A stretch of DNA of 64,000 bases from positions 1-64,000 of the forward strand of contig JAJFKR010000040.1 of the NCBI GenBank assembly GCA_021773095.1. The letters are read 5' to 3'. This document shows positions 55,271 through 64,000 of the stretch, piece after piece. The stretch is from Woeseiaceae bacterium (GTDB lineage: Bacteria > Pseudomonadota > Gammaproteobacteria > Steroidobacterales > Woeseiaceae). A model generated the notes under the pieces. The model saw only the letters and a program-made list of their open reading frames with translations. It ran no database searches and had not been told where the DNA came from. Each line of letters begins with the position of its first letter. Within the stretch, counting starts at the first letter, position 1. A program made the translations under genes and the position numbers.

Positions 55271-57193
55271 TCAGTCGCTGGATGCGCGATTGTCGATCTC
55301 GGATTTCAGGGCCGTGATGGCATCGTCAAGCGACATAACATCCTGTTTTTTGGAGCCGAGTCGGCGAATTGCGACAGTGCGATTTTCAATTTCTCGCTGA
55401 CCTGCTGCGAACTGTACCGGCACCTTCGCGACACTGTGTTCGCGAACCTTGTAAGAGATCTTTTCGTTACGAAGATCAGTCTCCGCTCGCAGGCCGGCCG
55501 CATGTAGCGCGGCTTCGATTTCAGATGCGTATTCGTCCGCGTCTGATGTAATGGTCAGAACTTTGACCTGTACGGGTGCGAGCCACAGCGGCAGGTTGCC
55601 GGCATGGTGTTCGATCAAAATTCCCATGAAGCGCTCGAGTGACCCGAAAATTGCACGGTGCAGCATTACCGGTAAATGCTTTTCGCCGTCCTCGCCGATG
55701 TACGCGGCTCCAAGTCGGCCTGGCATGTTGAGGTCGACTTGCAAGGTGCCGCATTGCCAGTCCCGGCCAATGGCATCACGCAGCACGAACTCAAGCTTGG
55801 GACCGTAAAACGCGCCTTCGCCGGGATTGTGAGTGTATTCAAGATTGGCAACATCAAGGGCCTTCACGAGAGCGGCTTCAGCCTGATCCCAGACGGAATC
55901 TTCACCGACGCGAACTTCCGGTCGATCAGCGAACTTGATGCGAACATCCTCAAAACCGAACGCCTTGTATATACCGAGTATCAGGTCGCAAACAGCGATT
56001 GACTCTTCGGTGATCTGTTCGGGTGAACAAAATATATGTGCATCGTCCTGAGTGAAAGCACGCACCCGCATCATGCCGTGCAAAGCGCCCGACGGTTCGT
56101 AACGGTGGCATTTGCCGAATTCGGCAAGCCGGACCGGCAAGTCGCGATAACTCGTGATGCCCTGTTTGAAAACCTGCACATGGCCCGGGCAGTTCATCGG
56201 CTTTATCGCATAAGTGCGGCCATCGACGGTCTCTGTCGTAAACATGTTGTCGCCGAAAGTTTCCCAATGACCGGACGCCTCCCACAGTGATCGTGCGACA
56301 ATTTCGGGCGTGTTGATTTCCTGATAGCCGGCAGCATTCTGTGCGTCGCGCATATAACCGATCAGGTTCTGGAACAGAGTCCAGCCCTTTGGGTGCCAGA
56401 AAACGGCGCCCGGAGATTCTTCCTGAAAATGAAACAGGTCCATGACTCGGGCCAATCGCCTGTGGTCGCGCTTCTCGGCTTCCTCAAGCCTGTGCAGGTG
56501 CTGGCGTAACTGTTTGTCATTCGACCAGGCCGTACCGTAGACGCGCTGCAGCATTTCATTGTTGGAGTCACCGCGCCAATACGCGCCCGATACGTGTGTC
56601 AATTTGAACGACTTGCCGAGTTTCCCGGTTGACGGTAGATGTGGGCCGCGGCACAGGTCGATGAATTCTCCCTGGCGGTACAAGGTCAGATCTTCTTCCG
56701 ACGGGATGCTCTCGATAATTTCAGCTTTGTATGCCTCCCCGATACCGCGAAAAAATTCGGCCGCTTTATCGCGTTCCCAGACCTCACGCTCAATCGATTC
56801 GTCACGATCAACGATTTCTTTCATACGCGCTTCGATGCAAGCAAGGTCTGCGTCGGTGAAGGCCTCGGTGCGCGCGAAGTCGTAATAAAAGCCGTTTTCG
56901 ATGGCCGGACCGATGGTGACCTGTGTCTCTGGCCACAGTTCTTTGACGGCCTCAGCGAGAACGTGCGCCGCGTCGTGACGTAGCAGCTCCAATCCGTCAT
57001 CCGAGTCGCGGGTCAGAATTTCGAGTTCAACATCATTTTCAATCGGGCGGCAAAGGTCCCACAGTTCGCCGTCGACTCGAACAGCGACAGCCGCTTTGGC
57101 GAGACCCGCACCGATACTCGCTGCGACGTCGGCGCCACTCACTGCGGCATCAAATTGACGCTCGGATCCGTCAGGTAATGTGATTTTCGGCAT
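55271..57193 (-). CDS. thrS: Threonyl-tRNA synthetase
   Basis: A 640-residue class II synthetase of normal length. The TGS domain (1-63) is followed by the editing domain with H-D-A-A-H (73-77) and the cysteine in D-L-C-R-G-P-H. The catalytic core has the zinc ligands (cysteine in M-N-C-P-G-H, histidine in G-A-L-H-G) and motif 2 [11 protein letters not shown]. The anticodon-binding domain is the last 110 residues. The usual infC-rpmI-rplT genes are not downstream. It is divergent from glnS across a 118-bp gap. Confidence 0.97.
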   Translation of the reverse strand: MPKITLPDGSERQFDAAVSGADVAASIGAGLAKAAVAVRVDGELWDLCRPIENDVELEILTRDSDDGLELLRHDAAHVLAEAVKELWPETQVTIGPAIENGFYYDFARTEAFTDADLACIEARMKEIVDRDESIEREVWERDKAAEFFRGIGEAYKAEIIESIPSEEDLTLYRQGEFIDLCRGPHLPSTGKLGKSFKLTHVSGAYWRGDSNNEMLQRVYGTAWSNDKQLRQHLHRLEEAEKRDHRRLARVMDLFHFQEESPGAVFWHPKGWTLFQNLIGYMRDAQNAAGYQEINTPEIVARSLWEASGHWETFGDNMFTTETVDGRTYAIKPMNCPGHVQVFKQGITSYRDLPVRLAEFGKCHRYEPSGALHGMMRVRAFTQDDAHIFCSPEQITEESIAVCDLILGIYKAFGFEDVRIKFADRPEVRVGEDSVWDQAEAALVKALDVANLEYTHNPGEGAFYGPKLEFVLRDAIGRDWQCGTLQVDLNMPGRLGAAYIGEDGEKHLPVMLHRAIFGSLERFMGILIEHHAGNLPLWLAPVQVKVLTITSDADEYASEIEAALHAAGLRAETDLRNEKISYKVREHSVAKVPVQFAAGQREIENRTVAIRRLGSKKQDVMSLDDAITALKSEIDNRASSD

Positions 57194-57311
57194 AATTCAA
57201 CTGCTAATAGTGTATGGGACGGGACGGCGCGACATTGTACGCGAAATGCCCCGCGGATAAACAAGTTCGAGTACAATAGCGCCCCTTCCAATTTCATCCA
57301 GTCAGATTTCC

Positions 57312-58994
57312 ATGAGCGAAACCGAATCGCGGGATTTTATCCGCCAGATCATTCACGACGACCTCGAGTCGGGCAAACACGAGCAGATTGTGACTCGCTT
57401 CCCGCCTGAGCCAAATGGTTATCTCCATGTCGGGCACGTCATGTCGATTTGTCTGAATTTCGGTGTGGCTGCTGAGACGGGTGGCCGCAGCTATCTTCGC
57501 TTCGACGACACCAACCCTGGCAGGGAGAGCGAGGAGTACGTAACGGCAATCGAGCGTGATGTGCGCTGGCTCGGTTTCGACTGGGCGGATCGACTGACTC
57601 ACGCCTCGGATTATTTTGAGCGGCTTTATGAGGTGGCGATTGCATTGGTCGAATCGGGCGCGGCGTACGTTGACAGCCTGAGTGCGGATGAAATTCGCGA
57701 ATATCGCGGCACGCTCACGGAGCCTGGGAAGAACAGTCCACACCGTGATCGAACGGTCGAGGAAAACCTCGCGCTGCTGGCAGGTATGCGTAACGGAGAC
57801 TTTGCTGACGGCGAGCACCTGTTGCGCGCCAGAATCGACATGAGTTCGCCCAACATGAACCTGCGTGATCCGGCGCTGTACCGAATCCGGCATGTAACCC
57901 ATCAACGCACCGGGGATGACTGGTGCATTTATCCGATGTACGACTTTGCGCACACGTTGTCCGACGCATTTGAGGAGATTACTCATTCCCTGTGCACGCT
58001 CGAGTTCGAGGATCATCGTCCGTTGTACGACTGGTTTCTTGATCAGCTTAAGCCGGCGCAGCGGCCGCGCCAGATCGAGTTTTCGCGTTTGAATCTGGCC
58101 TACGCCATTACCAGCAAACGCAAACTGAATGCCTTGGTTGAGGAGGGTATTGTCGAGGGATGGAACGATCCGCGTATGCCGACTATCGCCGGTATGCGCC
58201 GACGCGGTTATCCGGCGGCAGCGCTCAGAGAATTTGTGAAACGAGGTGGCGTTACCAAAAAAGACAAGCTGATCGAGATGGGTGTTCTCGAAAACTGTAT
58301 TCGCGAAAATCTTGCCGACGATGCAGAACGTCGCATGGGTGTGCTGCGACCGCTAAAAGTTGTGCTGACCAACTACGCCGAGGACAAAGTCGAGATGATG
58401 CAGGCGATGAATCACCCGGGTCGTCCCGAGCTCGGTACGAGAGAAATGCCACTTTCGCGTGAGCTCTGGATTGAGCAGGACGACTTCATGGAAGAGGCGC
58501 CGCGTAAATTCTTTCGCCTGAAGCCGGAGGGTGAAGTGCGCTTGCGCTTCGGCTATATCATCCGCTGTGATGAGGTGATCAAGAACGAAGCTGGTGAAGT
58601 CATCGAGCTCCGTTGCAGTTATGACCCGGATACGCGCAGTGGAACGGGGAGTAGCGACAGGAAGGTCAAGGGTACGATTCACTGGGTTTCCTGTGCTCAT
58701 GCAATGGATGCCAGTGTGCGCCTTTATGATCGACTGTTTACAGAGGTTAATCCGAATTCGGCGGATGATTTTCACGCGGTTCTGAATGGCGACTCGCTGG
58801 AAACGGTGGGCGCGAAGCTGGAGCCAGCACTTGCGGAACTGGATGGAGCAGTTGCAGTGCAATTCGAGCGGCTTGGTTACTTTTGCACAGACAGTGAAGA
58901 GCATTCTACAGACGCTCCGGTATTCAATCGGATTGTAACGTTGCGGGACTCATGGGCGAAGCTGGAAAAGCAGGCGATGCAGCAGCAGGTTTGA
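57312..58994 (+). CDS. glnS: Glutaminyl-tRNA synthetase
   Basis: A 560-residue class I synthetase. The HIGH-type motif is P-P-E-P-N-G-Y-L-H-V-G-H (about 31-42), the KMSKS-equivalent is T-S-K-R-K-L (about 260), and the GlnRS-specific R-F-D-D-T-N-P and E-F-E-D-H-R-P-L-Y-D-W segments are present. The C-terminal half is the two-barrel anticodon-binding domain. Presence of GlnRS rather than only GluRS/GatCAB fits a gammaproteobacterial genome. A palindromic repeat lies about 25 bp after the stop. Confidence 0.97.
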   Translation: MSETESRDFIRQIIHDDLESGKHEQIVTRFPPEPNGYLHVGHVMSICLNFGVAAETGGRSYLRFDDTNPGRESEEYVTAIERDVRWLGFDWADRLTHASDYFERLYEVAIALVESGAAYVDSLSADEIREYRGTLTEPGKNSPHRDRTVEENLALLAGMRNGDFADGEHLLRARIDMSSPNMNLRDPALYRIRHVTHQRTGDDWCIYPMYDFAHTLSDAFEEITHSLCTLEFEDHRPLYDWFLDQLKPAQRPRQIEFSRLNLAYAITSKRKLNALVEEGIVEGWNDPRMPTIAGMRRRGYPAAALREFVKRGGVTKKDKLIEMGVLENCIRENLADDAERRMGVLRPLKVVLTNYAEDKVEMMQAMNHPGRPELGTREMPLSRELWIEQDDFMEEAPRKFFRLKPEGEVRLRFGYIIRCDEVIKNEAGEVIELRCSYDPDTRSGTGSSDRKVKGTIHWVSCAHAMDASVRLYDRLFTEVNPNSADDFHAVLNGDSLETVGAKLEPALAELDGAVAVQFERLGYFCTDSEEHSTDAPVFNRIVTLRDSWAKLEKQAMQQQV

Positions 58995-59019
58995 TAGCCT
59001 GGAGGCAATCGTAGCGATT

Positions 59020-59043
59020 GTCGCGCGCGGGGCGCGCTCCTAC
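59020..59043 (-). repeat. Single GTAGGAGCGCGCC palindromic repeat
   Basis: On the minus strand it reads GTAGGAGCGCGCC then CCGCGCGCGAC. It is between the convergent ends of glnS and the SAM-hydrolysing enzyme gene, 9 bp from the latter's stop. It is the same family as 15678-15770 and 26475-26498. Confidence 0.7.
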
Positions 59044-59052
59044 AGTGGGTGA

Positions 59053-59856
59053 CTAGGTGGTGTAGCCGTCTGTGATGATTAGCGGGGCACCGCGTTCTGA
59101 GCCCAGGCCTTCGGCGGCGTTGCCTTCAGATCTTGCGATCTCGATGACACCGAAGGAATTGATGAGTGCCAAGAAATCGCCCGGTTTCGCTCGTCCGTAG
59201 GTTGTTAGTGTTGGAATTTGATGGCCCGCGATATGTGCGACCGGCTCACGAAATTCTTTGATCAATGACGCGTCGATATTGCTGATCAGGTTACCGAATG
59301 CGTCGATGGTGATAATTGTGCCGCTTAATTTTCCGGCACTGACTTCTGGATCATCCAGCCATCCCGGCGTCCATTCAGTAACAGCACTGCCAAGTGCAGT
59401 GAGAGAAAGCCGACCAGCGGCCAACTCGGCGGCTACCGGAGCGAAAATGTCACGCCCGTGGAATGTGGCACTGGGTGTTGTCAGTTTCAGCGAGCTCAGC
59501 CGCTCGATATCGAGTTGCCAAATCTTCGGATTCCTGGCGTGGTCAAGCAGCGGCGCCAGCAAGCCATTATCGGGCGCAATGAAAACATGGCCGTCGTGTT
59601 CGACAACCAGAATCTCCCGCTCCGTCCCAACGCCCGGATCGACGATGGCCATATGAATCGTGCCGCGCGGAAAATACGCGTATGCGCGGCTAATCCAGAA
59701 GCCGGCTTCGGGTGGCCATTGCGGTGGAATGTCGTGTGCAAGATCAATGACGTGGGCATTGGGATTACGGCTCAATATCACGCCGCGCATTACAGCAGCA
59801 AACGGACCCTTATGACCGAAGTCGGTCGTCATCGTGATGACGCCTGACCAGTGCAT
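59053..59856 (-). CDS. SAM hydroxide adenosyltransferase (DUF62 family)
   Basis: A 267-residue enzyme from the ATG at 59856, which has GGAGG about 11 bp upstream; open sequence further upstream is inside the transporter gene. It opens M-T-T-D-F-G-H-K-G-P-F. The D-P-G-V-G-T-E-R segment (Asp and Arg seven apart) and a histidine 53 residues later (F-H-G-R-D) match the Asp-Arg-His triad of SAM-hydrolysing DUF62 enzymes, which make adenosine and methionine. Automated names of the type 'SAM-dependent chlorinase' would be misleading. It lies 5 bp after the queuosine transporter gene. Confidence 0.88.
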   Translation of the reverse strand: MHWSGVITMTTDFGHKGPFAAVMRGVILSRNPNAHVIDLAHDIPPQWPPEAGFWISRAYAYFPRGTIHMAIVDPGVGTEREILVVEHDGHVFIAPDNGLLAPLLDHARNPKIWQLDIERLSSLKLTTPSATFHGRDIFAPVAAELAAGRLSLTALGSAVTEWTPGWLDDPEVSAGKLSGTIITIDAFGNLISNIDASLIKEFREPVAHIAGHQIPTLTTYGRAKPGDFLALINSFGVIEIARSEGNAAEGLGSERGAPLIITDGYTT

Positions 59857-59861
59857 AGTCT

Positions 59862-60605
59862 CTAAGCCTCCGCCGGATGTCGTTGTCCGTAGGTGCGTTT
59901 CGCCCAATAAATGAAAACGGTGTCGAGCATTGCGATACCTATCTTGAATATGTATTTCGCCGCGCCCAAAGCGATCGCGGTCCTGAGATCGACAATACCC
60001 CACCAGGCGACCAGTGAATAGATGAGTGTGTCTATGGCTTGTGAGCTCATCGTCGACGCATTGTTGCGCAGCCAAAGCCAGCGATCACCCGTCATCTGCT
60101 TGATCTTGTGAAATGCCCAGACATCAAAACTCTGGCTGATGTAATACGCGAGCAGCGAGCCAAATACGAACCGTGGTGTGAAATTGACGATCGTCGCGAA
60201 CGCCTCGTGAATGCTGGCGGAATACGCTGCAGTCTCGGGTCTGTCGCTGGGCAGGTAGAGCAGAGCAAGGCTCAGCATGAGCAAAACGATGACGCTCACC
60301 GCAAAACCCATACGCACGGCTTTGTTCGCTTCCGCCTTGCCGTAGTTTTCGCTGAGGACGTCGGTTGCAAAGAAGATACTGGAGTAAAAAATTACGCCCA
60401 GACTGGTCTGCATACCGAAGATAATAGTGAGCTTCGGCCCCTGCAGATTGGCGAGAATAATGGCCGTTGCTATCGCTACCTGGAGGCCGGCTTTGCCGAA
60501 AAACCGGTACAGCAGGACGGTGCCGGCAAGATCGACCAGTAATGTCGTTAACCAGAGCGCTTCCTGGTTGCCGGCAAAAAAACTGGCGATGCTTTCCGGA
60601 ATCAT
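59862..60605 (-). CDS. yhhQ: Queuosine precursor transporter (YhhQ family)
   Basis: A 247-residue membrane protein with about six helices. S-S-I-F-F-A-T-D-V-L-S-E-N-Y-G-K and the later S-Q-x-I-D-T-L-I-Y motif are typical of the VUT/YhhQ family, which imports preQ0 and preQ1. Its start shares a base with the stop of the upstream acyl-CoA dehydrogenase gene (TAATG). The cell also encodes QueF, so it can probably both make and salvage queuosine precursors. Confidence 0.93.
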   Translation of the reverse strand: MIPESIASFFAGNQEALWLTTLLVDLAGTVLLYRFFGKAGLQVAIATAIILANLQGPKLTIIFGMQTSLGVIFYSSIFFATDVLSENYGKAEANKAVRMGFAVSVIVLLMLSLALLYLPSDRPETAAYSASIHEAFATIVNFTPRFVFGSLLAYYISQSFDVWAFHKIKQMTGDRWLWLRNNASTMSSQAIDTLIYSLVAWWGIVDLRTAIALGAAKYIFKIGIAMLDTVFIYWAKRTYGQRHPAEA

Positions 60606-61750
60606 TAGTCGCTGGTAGTCGCCAGTTGGTCAAGGTGCCAGTCGGCGTTACCGAATAGTATGTTTATCGCCGTCAGACGCTTGAAATAGTGCGCAACGTC
60701 GAGGTCCCACGTCACGCCCATGCCGCCGTGAATTTGCACAGCCTCTTCTCCTACTCGAGTACCAGCGATGCCGATCTGATACTTCAGTGAGTGAATTGCT
60801 CGCGCAGATTGTTCACTGTCGTTGTTAGCGTCGTCGGCGATCGTCATTGCAGCCCACATCATTAATGAGCGACTTTGTTCGCAGGCCGTATACATTTCGA
60901 CCATGCGATGTTGCAATGCCTGAAAACTGCTGATGGGTACACCGAACTGTACCCTGCTCTTGGTGTATTCGATCGTCGTCTCGGTCAACGCGGTCATAAT
61001 GCCGACAGCTTCAGCGCTTATGGCCAGCGTCGCATCCGATATTGCACCCGCCAGTGCGCCGTAACCTTCACCAATTTCGCCGATCACACGGCCCGCGGAG
61101 ACACTGGCATTCTGCAGTGAAATTTCCGCAGCGCGGAGTCCATCCACTGTTTCGTAGCCACGAATCGAAACGCCGTCCGAGTTCGCCGCGACCCCAAACA
61201 GGGTGATACCGTCGTGATCATTTTGATCACCGGAGGTGCGTGCCGGGATGATCAGTAGCTCCGCGTTGTCACCGTTCAGCACGTAGCCTTTGGCGCCGTT
61301 GATTACCCAGGCATCACCGTCTTTTGCAGCAGTGGTACTGACATTGCTGATTTCATAACGCGCCTGTCGCTCAACAAATGCGACCGCGGTTTGCATTTCG
61401 CCGGCGATCATTGATTGCAACCAGTCGGTTTTCTGCGCAGCGCTCGCGGCGCGTTTCAGAATGCCTCCGGTCAGAACAACGTTGGCAAGATAAGGCTCCA
61501 CGACGAGCCCGCGGCCCAGTCGTTCCATCACGACCATCATCTCAACCGGACCACCGTCAAAACCACCATCGTCCTCACTGAACGGCACGGCCGTCCAACC
61601 GAGTTCTGCGAACGTCTGCCACACGTCTTTACTGTATCCAAGCTCGCTGCCGGCGTATTTTTGGCGCGCCTCGAAAGCGTAGTCATTTACGATAAATTTT
61701 TCGATGCTGTCAGCCAGCATTGCTTGTATTTCGTTGAGTGCAAAATCCAT
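60605..61750 (-). CDS. Acyl-CoA dehydrogenase family protein, subunit A
   Basis: A 381-residue flavoprotein with the normal N-helical, beta and C-helical domains. The C-terminal I-H-G-G-M-G-V-T-W-D segment is at the usual catalytic-base position but shows Asp where medium-chain enzymes have Glu. It lies 11 bp after a second acyl-CoA dehydrogenase gene, so the two may form a heteromeric enzyme. The acyl substrate is unknown. It overlaps yhhQ by one base. Confidence 0.9.
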   Translation of the reverse strand: MDFALNEIQAMLADSIEKFIVNDYAFEARQKYAGSELGYSKDVWQTFAELGWTAVPFSEDDGGFDGGPVEMMVVMERLGRGLVVEPYLANVVLTGGILKRAASAAQKTDWLQSMIAGEMQTAVAFVERQARYEISNVSTTAAKDGDAWVINGAKGYVLNGDNAELLIIPARTSGDQNDHDGITLFGVAANSDGVSIRGYETVDGLRAAEISLQNASVSAGRVIGEIGEGYGALAGAISDATLAISAEAVGIMTALTETTIEYTKSRVQFGVPISSFQALQHRMVEMYTACEQSRSLMMWAAMTIADDANNDSEQSARAIHSLKYQIGIAGTRVGEEAVQIHGGMGVTWDLDVAHYFKRLTAINILFGNADWHLDQLATTSD

Positions 61751-61761
61751 TTCGTACTGTC

Positions 61762-62964
61762 CTATAGTCCAAGCACGTGCTTGGCAATGATGTTTTTTTG
61801 AATTTCGTTTGAACCGGCGAAAATCGTATGTTTGCGATGGTTGAAATAGGTCAGCGCACTGGTTGTTTCAGTACCTTCCCCAACGTAGTTTTCGGCTGGA
61901 AAATCCGCATCGTATTGCTCACGCACATAGGGCAATGCGTAATAGCCGGATGCCTCAAGATACAGCGAATCAATGCGCTGGATGAGATCGGTTCCCGCGA
62001 TCTTCAGAATGGATGATTCGGGCCCCGGCGCTTTGCCGGCCTCGATTGAAGCGAGCGTCCGAAGCTCGGTGTACTCGAGTGCTTTTAGCTCGATCTCGGC
62101 GGCGGCCACTTTGCTCATGAAAATTCGATCATCGGCAAGACGAGCACCGCCTTCGACGGGTTCGTTAGCCAGCGTTCTGAGCCGTCGAAGCTTGTATTTT
62201 GAGCGCGCTACGTGAGCTGAACCCGTGCGTTCGTGTTGCAGCAGTACTTTGCCGTAGGTCCAGCCCTTGCCTTCCTCGCCGACCAGATTCTCGACGGGAA
62301 CTTCGACGTTGTCGAAGAAAATCTCGTTGACCTCGTGCTCCCCGTCCAGCAACACAATGGGCTTTATGCTGACACCGGCTTGTTTCATGTCGATCAGAAC
62401 GAAGCTGATGCCCTCTTGACGTCTCGCCACGTCGGTATTGGTTCGTACCAGGCAGAAAATCCAGTCAGCATATTGCCCAAGTGTGTTCCACGTCTTACTG
62501 CCGTTAACCACATAGTGATCACCATTCAGGTCCGCCCGTGTCTTTAGCGATGCGAGATCCGATCCGGCGCCCTGCTCGGAGTAGCCCTGGCACCACCACG
62601 TATTGAATTCAAGAATGTCCGGCAAGAATCGCTGCTTTTGCTCCTCGCTGCCGTAGGTGTAGATGACCGGCCCAACCATGCCAATGCCAAAAGTGAGAAA
62701 GGCTGGCGCGTTTGCGCGCGCTTGTTCGTCGGCAAAAATGTATTTTTGTGCGGGCGTCCAGCCCGTGCCGCCGTATTCGACCGGCCAGTTCGCTGCCGCC
62801 CAGCCTTTCTCATAGATATTCTTGTGCCAGCGGACAATATCTTCGCGAGTCAGGGGAATCGCTTTATTCTGCTTTTCCAGGATGTCTTGTGGAAACTCGG
62901 TCTCGAAGTATCTTCGGACTTCGGCGCGAAATTCGAGGTCCTCGGCAGAGAATGTGTCGTTCAT
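61762..62964 (-). CDS. Acyl-CoA dehydrogenase family protein, subunit B
   Basis: A 400-residue flavoprotein ending in the family signature G-S-N-E-I-Q-K-N-I-I-A-K-H-V-L-G-L. W-C-Q-G-Y-S-E-Q-G-A-G-S-D-L-A and K-T-W-N-T-L-G-Q-Y-A-D mark the flavin-binding middle domain. No glutamate is visible at the MCAD-type catalytic position (S-G-Y-Y-A-L-P). Adjacent pairs of this type are known as alpha2-beta2 enzymes in steroid side-chain degradation, but that role is not proven here. It starts the operon that ends with the SAM-hydrolysing enzyme. Confidence 0.9.
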   Translation of the reverse strand: MNDTFSAEDLEFRAEVRRYFETEFPQDILEKQNKAIPLTREDIVRWHKNIYEKGWAAANWPVEYGGTGWTPAQKYIFADEQARANAPAFLTFGIGMVGPVIYTYGSEEQKQRFLPDILEFNTWWCQGYSEQGAGSDLASLKTRADLNGDHYVVNGSKTWNTLGQYADWIFCLVRTNTDVARRQEGISFVLIDMKQAGVSIKPIVLLDGEHEVNEIFFDNVEVPVENLVGEEGKGWTYGKVLLQHERTGSAHVARSKYKLRRLRTLANEPVEGGARLADDRIFMSKVAAAEIELKALEYTELRTLASIEAGKAPGPESSILKIAGTDLIQRIDSLYLEASGYYALPYVREQYDADFPAENYVGEGTETTSALTYFNHRKHTIFAGSNEIQKNIIAKHVLGL

Positions 62965-63049
62965 TGAGTGTACCTGGGAGGTAATGGGGGGGAGAGCTTA
63001 CCAAACGATACGAATCGCGTCTGTTCCTATAGGTTAATGGCGGTTCTTA

Positions 63050-64000
63050 ATGCACAATACCCACATGACATCGCGCTCAAAACCGGATGATATGCCCGCA
63101 CGAAGGCCTGAGCCTGTCGCCGATGCGTTGGGCAGACCGTTGCACGACCTGCGCATTTCCTTGTTGGATCAATGCAATTTTCGCTGCCCGTACTGTATGC
63201 CGGAAGCGGAGTTTCATTCAGATTACGAGTTCCTGAAGCGGCAGCAGCGTCTGACGTACGATGAGATCGTTCGGGTTGCAGCCGGGGCGAGCGCGTTGGG
63301 CGTTAGCAAGCTCCGCTTAACCGGTGGTGAGCCATTGCTCGACAAGAATATTTGTGAGCTCATTGAGCGCATTGCGGTATTGCCGGGCGTGAAAGATCTG
63401 GCTTTGACAACCAACGGCATGTTGTTGTCACCGCTCGCAGAAAAACTTGTCGTTGCTGGATTAGACCGGGTTACGGTTAGCCTCGATAGTATTGACAAGG
63501 ATATTTTTCGAGGCATGAGTGGCGGCAGAGGAAATGTTGATCAGGTTCTCGCCGGTATTAAGGCGGCCGGCGCTGCCGGTCTGGGACCGATCAAAATCAA
63601 TGTTGTTGTGCAGAAGGGTGTTAACGATCATACGATTCTGGACCTGCTCGAATACTTCCGGGGTACGGGCACTATAGTCAGGATGATCGAATTTATGGAC
63701 GTCGGAAACCGCAATGGCTGGCGCATGGATCAGGTGGTGTCATCGCGCAGTTCGCTGCAGCAAATTCAAAAGCGGTGGCCACTGCGCCCGATCGGGAGAA
63801 GCTACCCCGGTGAGGTCGCACGGCGTTATGAGTATGTGGATGGTGGCGGAGAAATAGGGTTCATTTCGTCGGTGACCGAGCCGTTTTGTGGCGATTGCAG
63901 TCGCGCGCGGTTATCGGCTGACGGCATGTTGTACACCTGCCTGTTTGCGAATCAGGGTACCGATCTCAGGGAGCCGCTCCGCGGCGGCGCCGATGACGAT
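63050..64000 (+). CDS. moaA: GTP 3',8-cyclase MoaA, 3'-truncated by window edge
   Basis: A radical SAM enzyme of molybdenum cofactor synthesis, 317 codons visible. The N-terminal cluster motif is C-N-F-R-C-P-Y-C-M, followed by T-G-G-E-P-L-L-D. The second [4Fe-4S] site begins E-P-F-C-G-D-C-S-R-A-R with the third cysteine in Y-T-C-L-F. The ATG at 63050 is the first in frame after a stop at 63035; 63065 and 63092 are alternatives. The end of the gene lies beyond 64000. Confidence 0.95.
   Translation, partial: MHNTHMTSRSKPDDMPARRPEPVADALGRPLHDLRISLLDQCNFRCPYCMPEAEFHSDYEFLKRQQRLTYDEIVRVAAGASALGVSKLRLTGGEPLLDKNICELIERIAVLPGVKDLALTTNGMLLSPLAEKLVVAGLDRVTVSLDSIDKDIFRGMSGGRGNVDQVLAGIKAAGAAGLGPIKINVVVQKGVNDHTILDLLEYFRGTGTIVRMIEFMDVGNRNGWRMDQVVSSRSSLQQIQKRWPLRPIGRSYPGEVARRYEYVDGGGEIGFISSVTEPFCGDCSRARLSADGMLYTCLFANQGTDLREPLRGGADDD

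Noticed and set aside
59053..59856. Possible SAM-dependent halogenase working with the flavin halogenases
   Set aside because: The Asp-Arg-His triad of SAM-hydrolysing DUF62 enzymes is present, and the gene is in an unrelated operon 19 kb away.

Overview
This looks like chromosomal DNA of a free-living, probably marine, Gammaproteobacterium. The evidence is a ccoNOQP-type cbb3 oxidase locus with its full assembly set, long-form QueF, GlnS, a DksA-type zinc-finger protein, TonB-dependent receptors and a cyanophycin locus. Family level is a guess (Woeseiales or Chromatiales-like). No rRNA, tRNA, CRISPR array, integrase or insertion sequence was found. One gene runs off each end of the window.

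Layout. 0-2 kb: the tail of a DUF222/HNH protein and an unknown membrane protein. 2-10.5 kb (minus strand): ccoN-O-Q-P, a small membrane protein, ccoG-H-I-S and a TauE-like protein, in tightly overlapping frames; ccoQ and ccoS are short and were read directly from the sequence. 10.7-16.4 kb: a PAS hybrid histidine kinase, SirB2-like protein, outer-membrane porin, tandem universal stress protein, DksA-like protein and FixJ-type regulator. This is a plausible low-oxygen and stress neighbourhood. 16.4-20.1 kb: a TetR-controlled HlyD/ABC-2 efflux operon with a perfect inverted-repeat operator. 20.2-26.5 kb: queF divergent from cyanophycinase (cphB), cyanophycin synthetase (cphA) and a second Mur-ligase protein that lacks the ATP-grasp half. 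26.6-27.8 kb: a small A+T-richer pair (HTH membrane protein, SpoU methyltransferase).

27.8-42.9 kb is the most unusual region. It holds a sulfotransferase, two paralogous TonB-dependent receptors with matching leaders and 3' hairpins, three tandem flavin-dependent halogenases with the expected catalytic residues, and a convergent pair: a sulfotransferase/Asp-Asn-hydroxylase/TPR fusion and a stand-alone hydroxylase with a cysteine-rich tail. No peptide or polyketide scaffold enzyme and no flavin reductase is present. I infer a system that takes up and modifies an aromatic or peptidic substrate by halogenation, hydroxylation and sulfation.

42.9-55 kb: EVE protein, PhoU-like protein with a Pit phosphate transporter, gamma-glutamyltransferase, MFS carrier, NhaC-like antiporter with an extra exported domain, agmatinase-family ureohydrolase, a TetR regulator, and a 911-residue protein joining two degenerate receiver domains to a TonB C-terminus. 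55-64 kb: thrS divergent from glnS; an operon of two acyl-CoA dehydrogenases, a queuosine-precursor transporter and a SAM hydroxide adenosyltransferase; and the start of moaA. Short GC-rich palindromic repeats occur at three places and supply stop codons to three genes.
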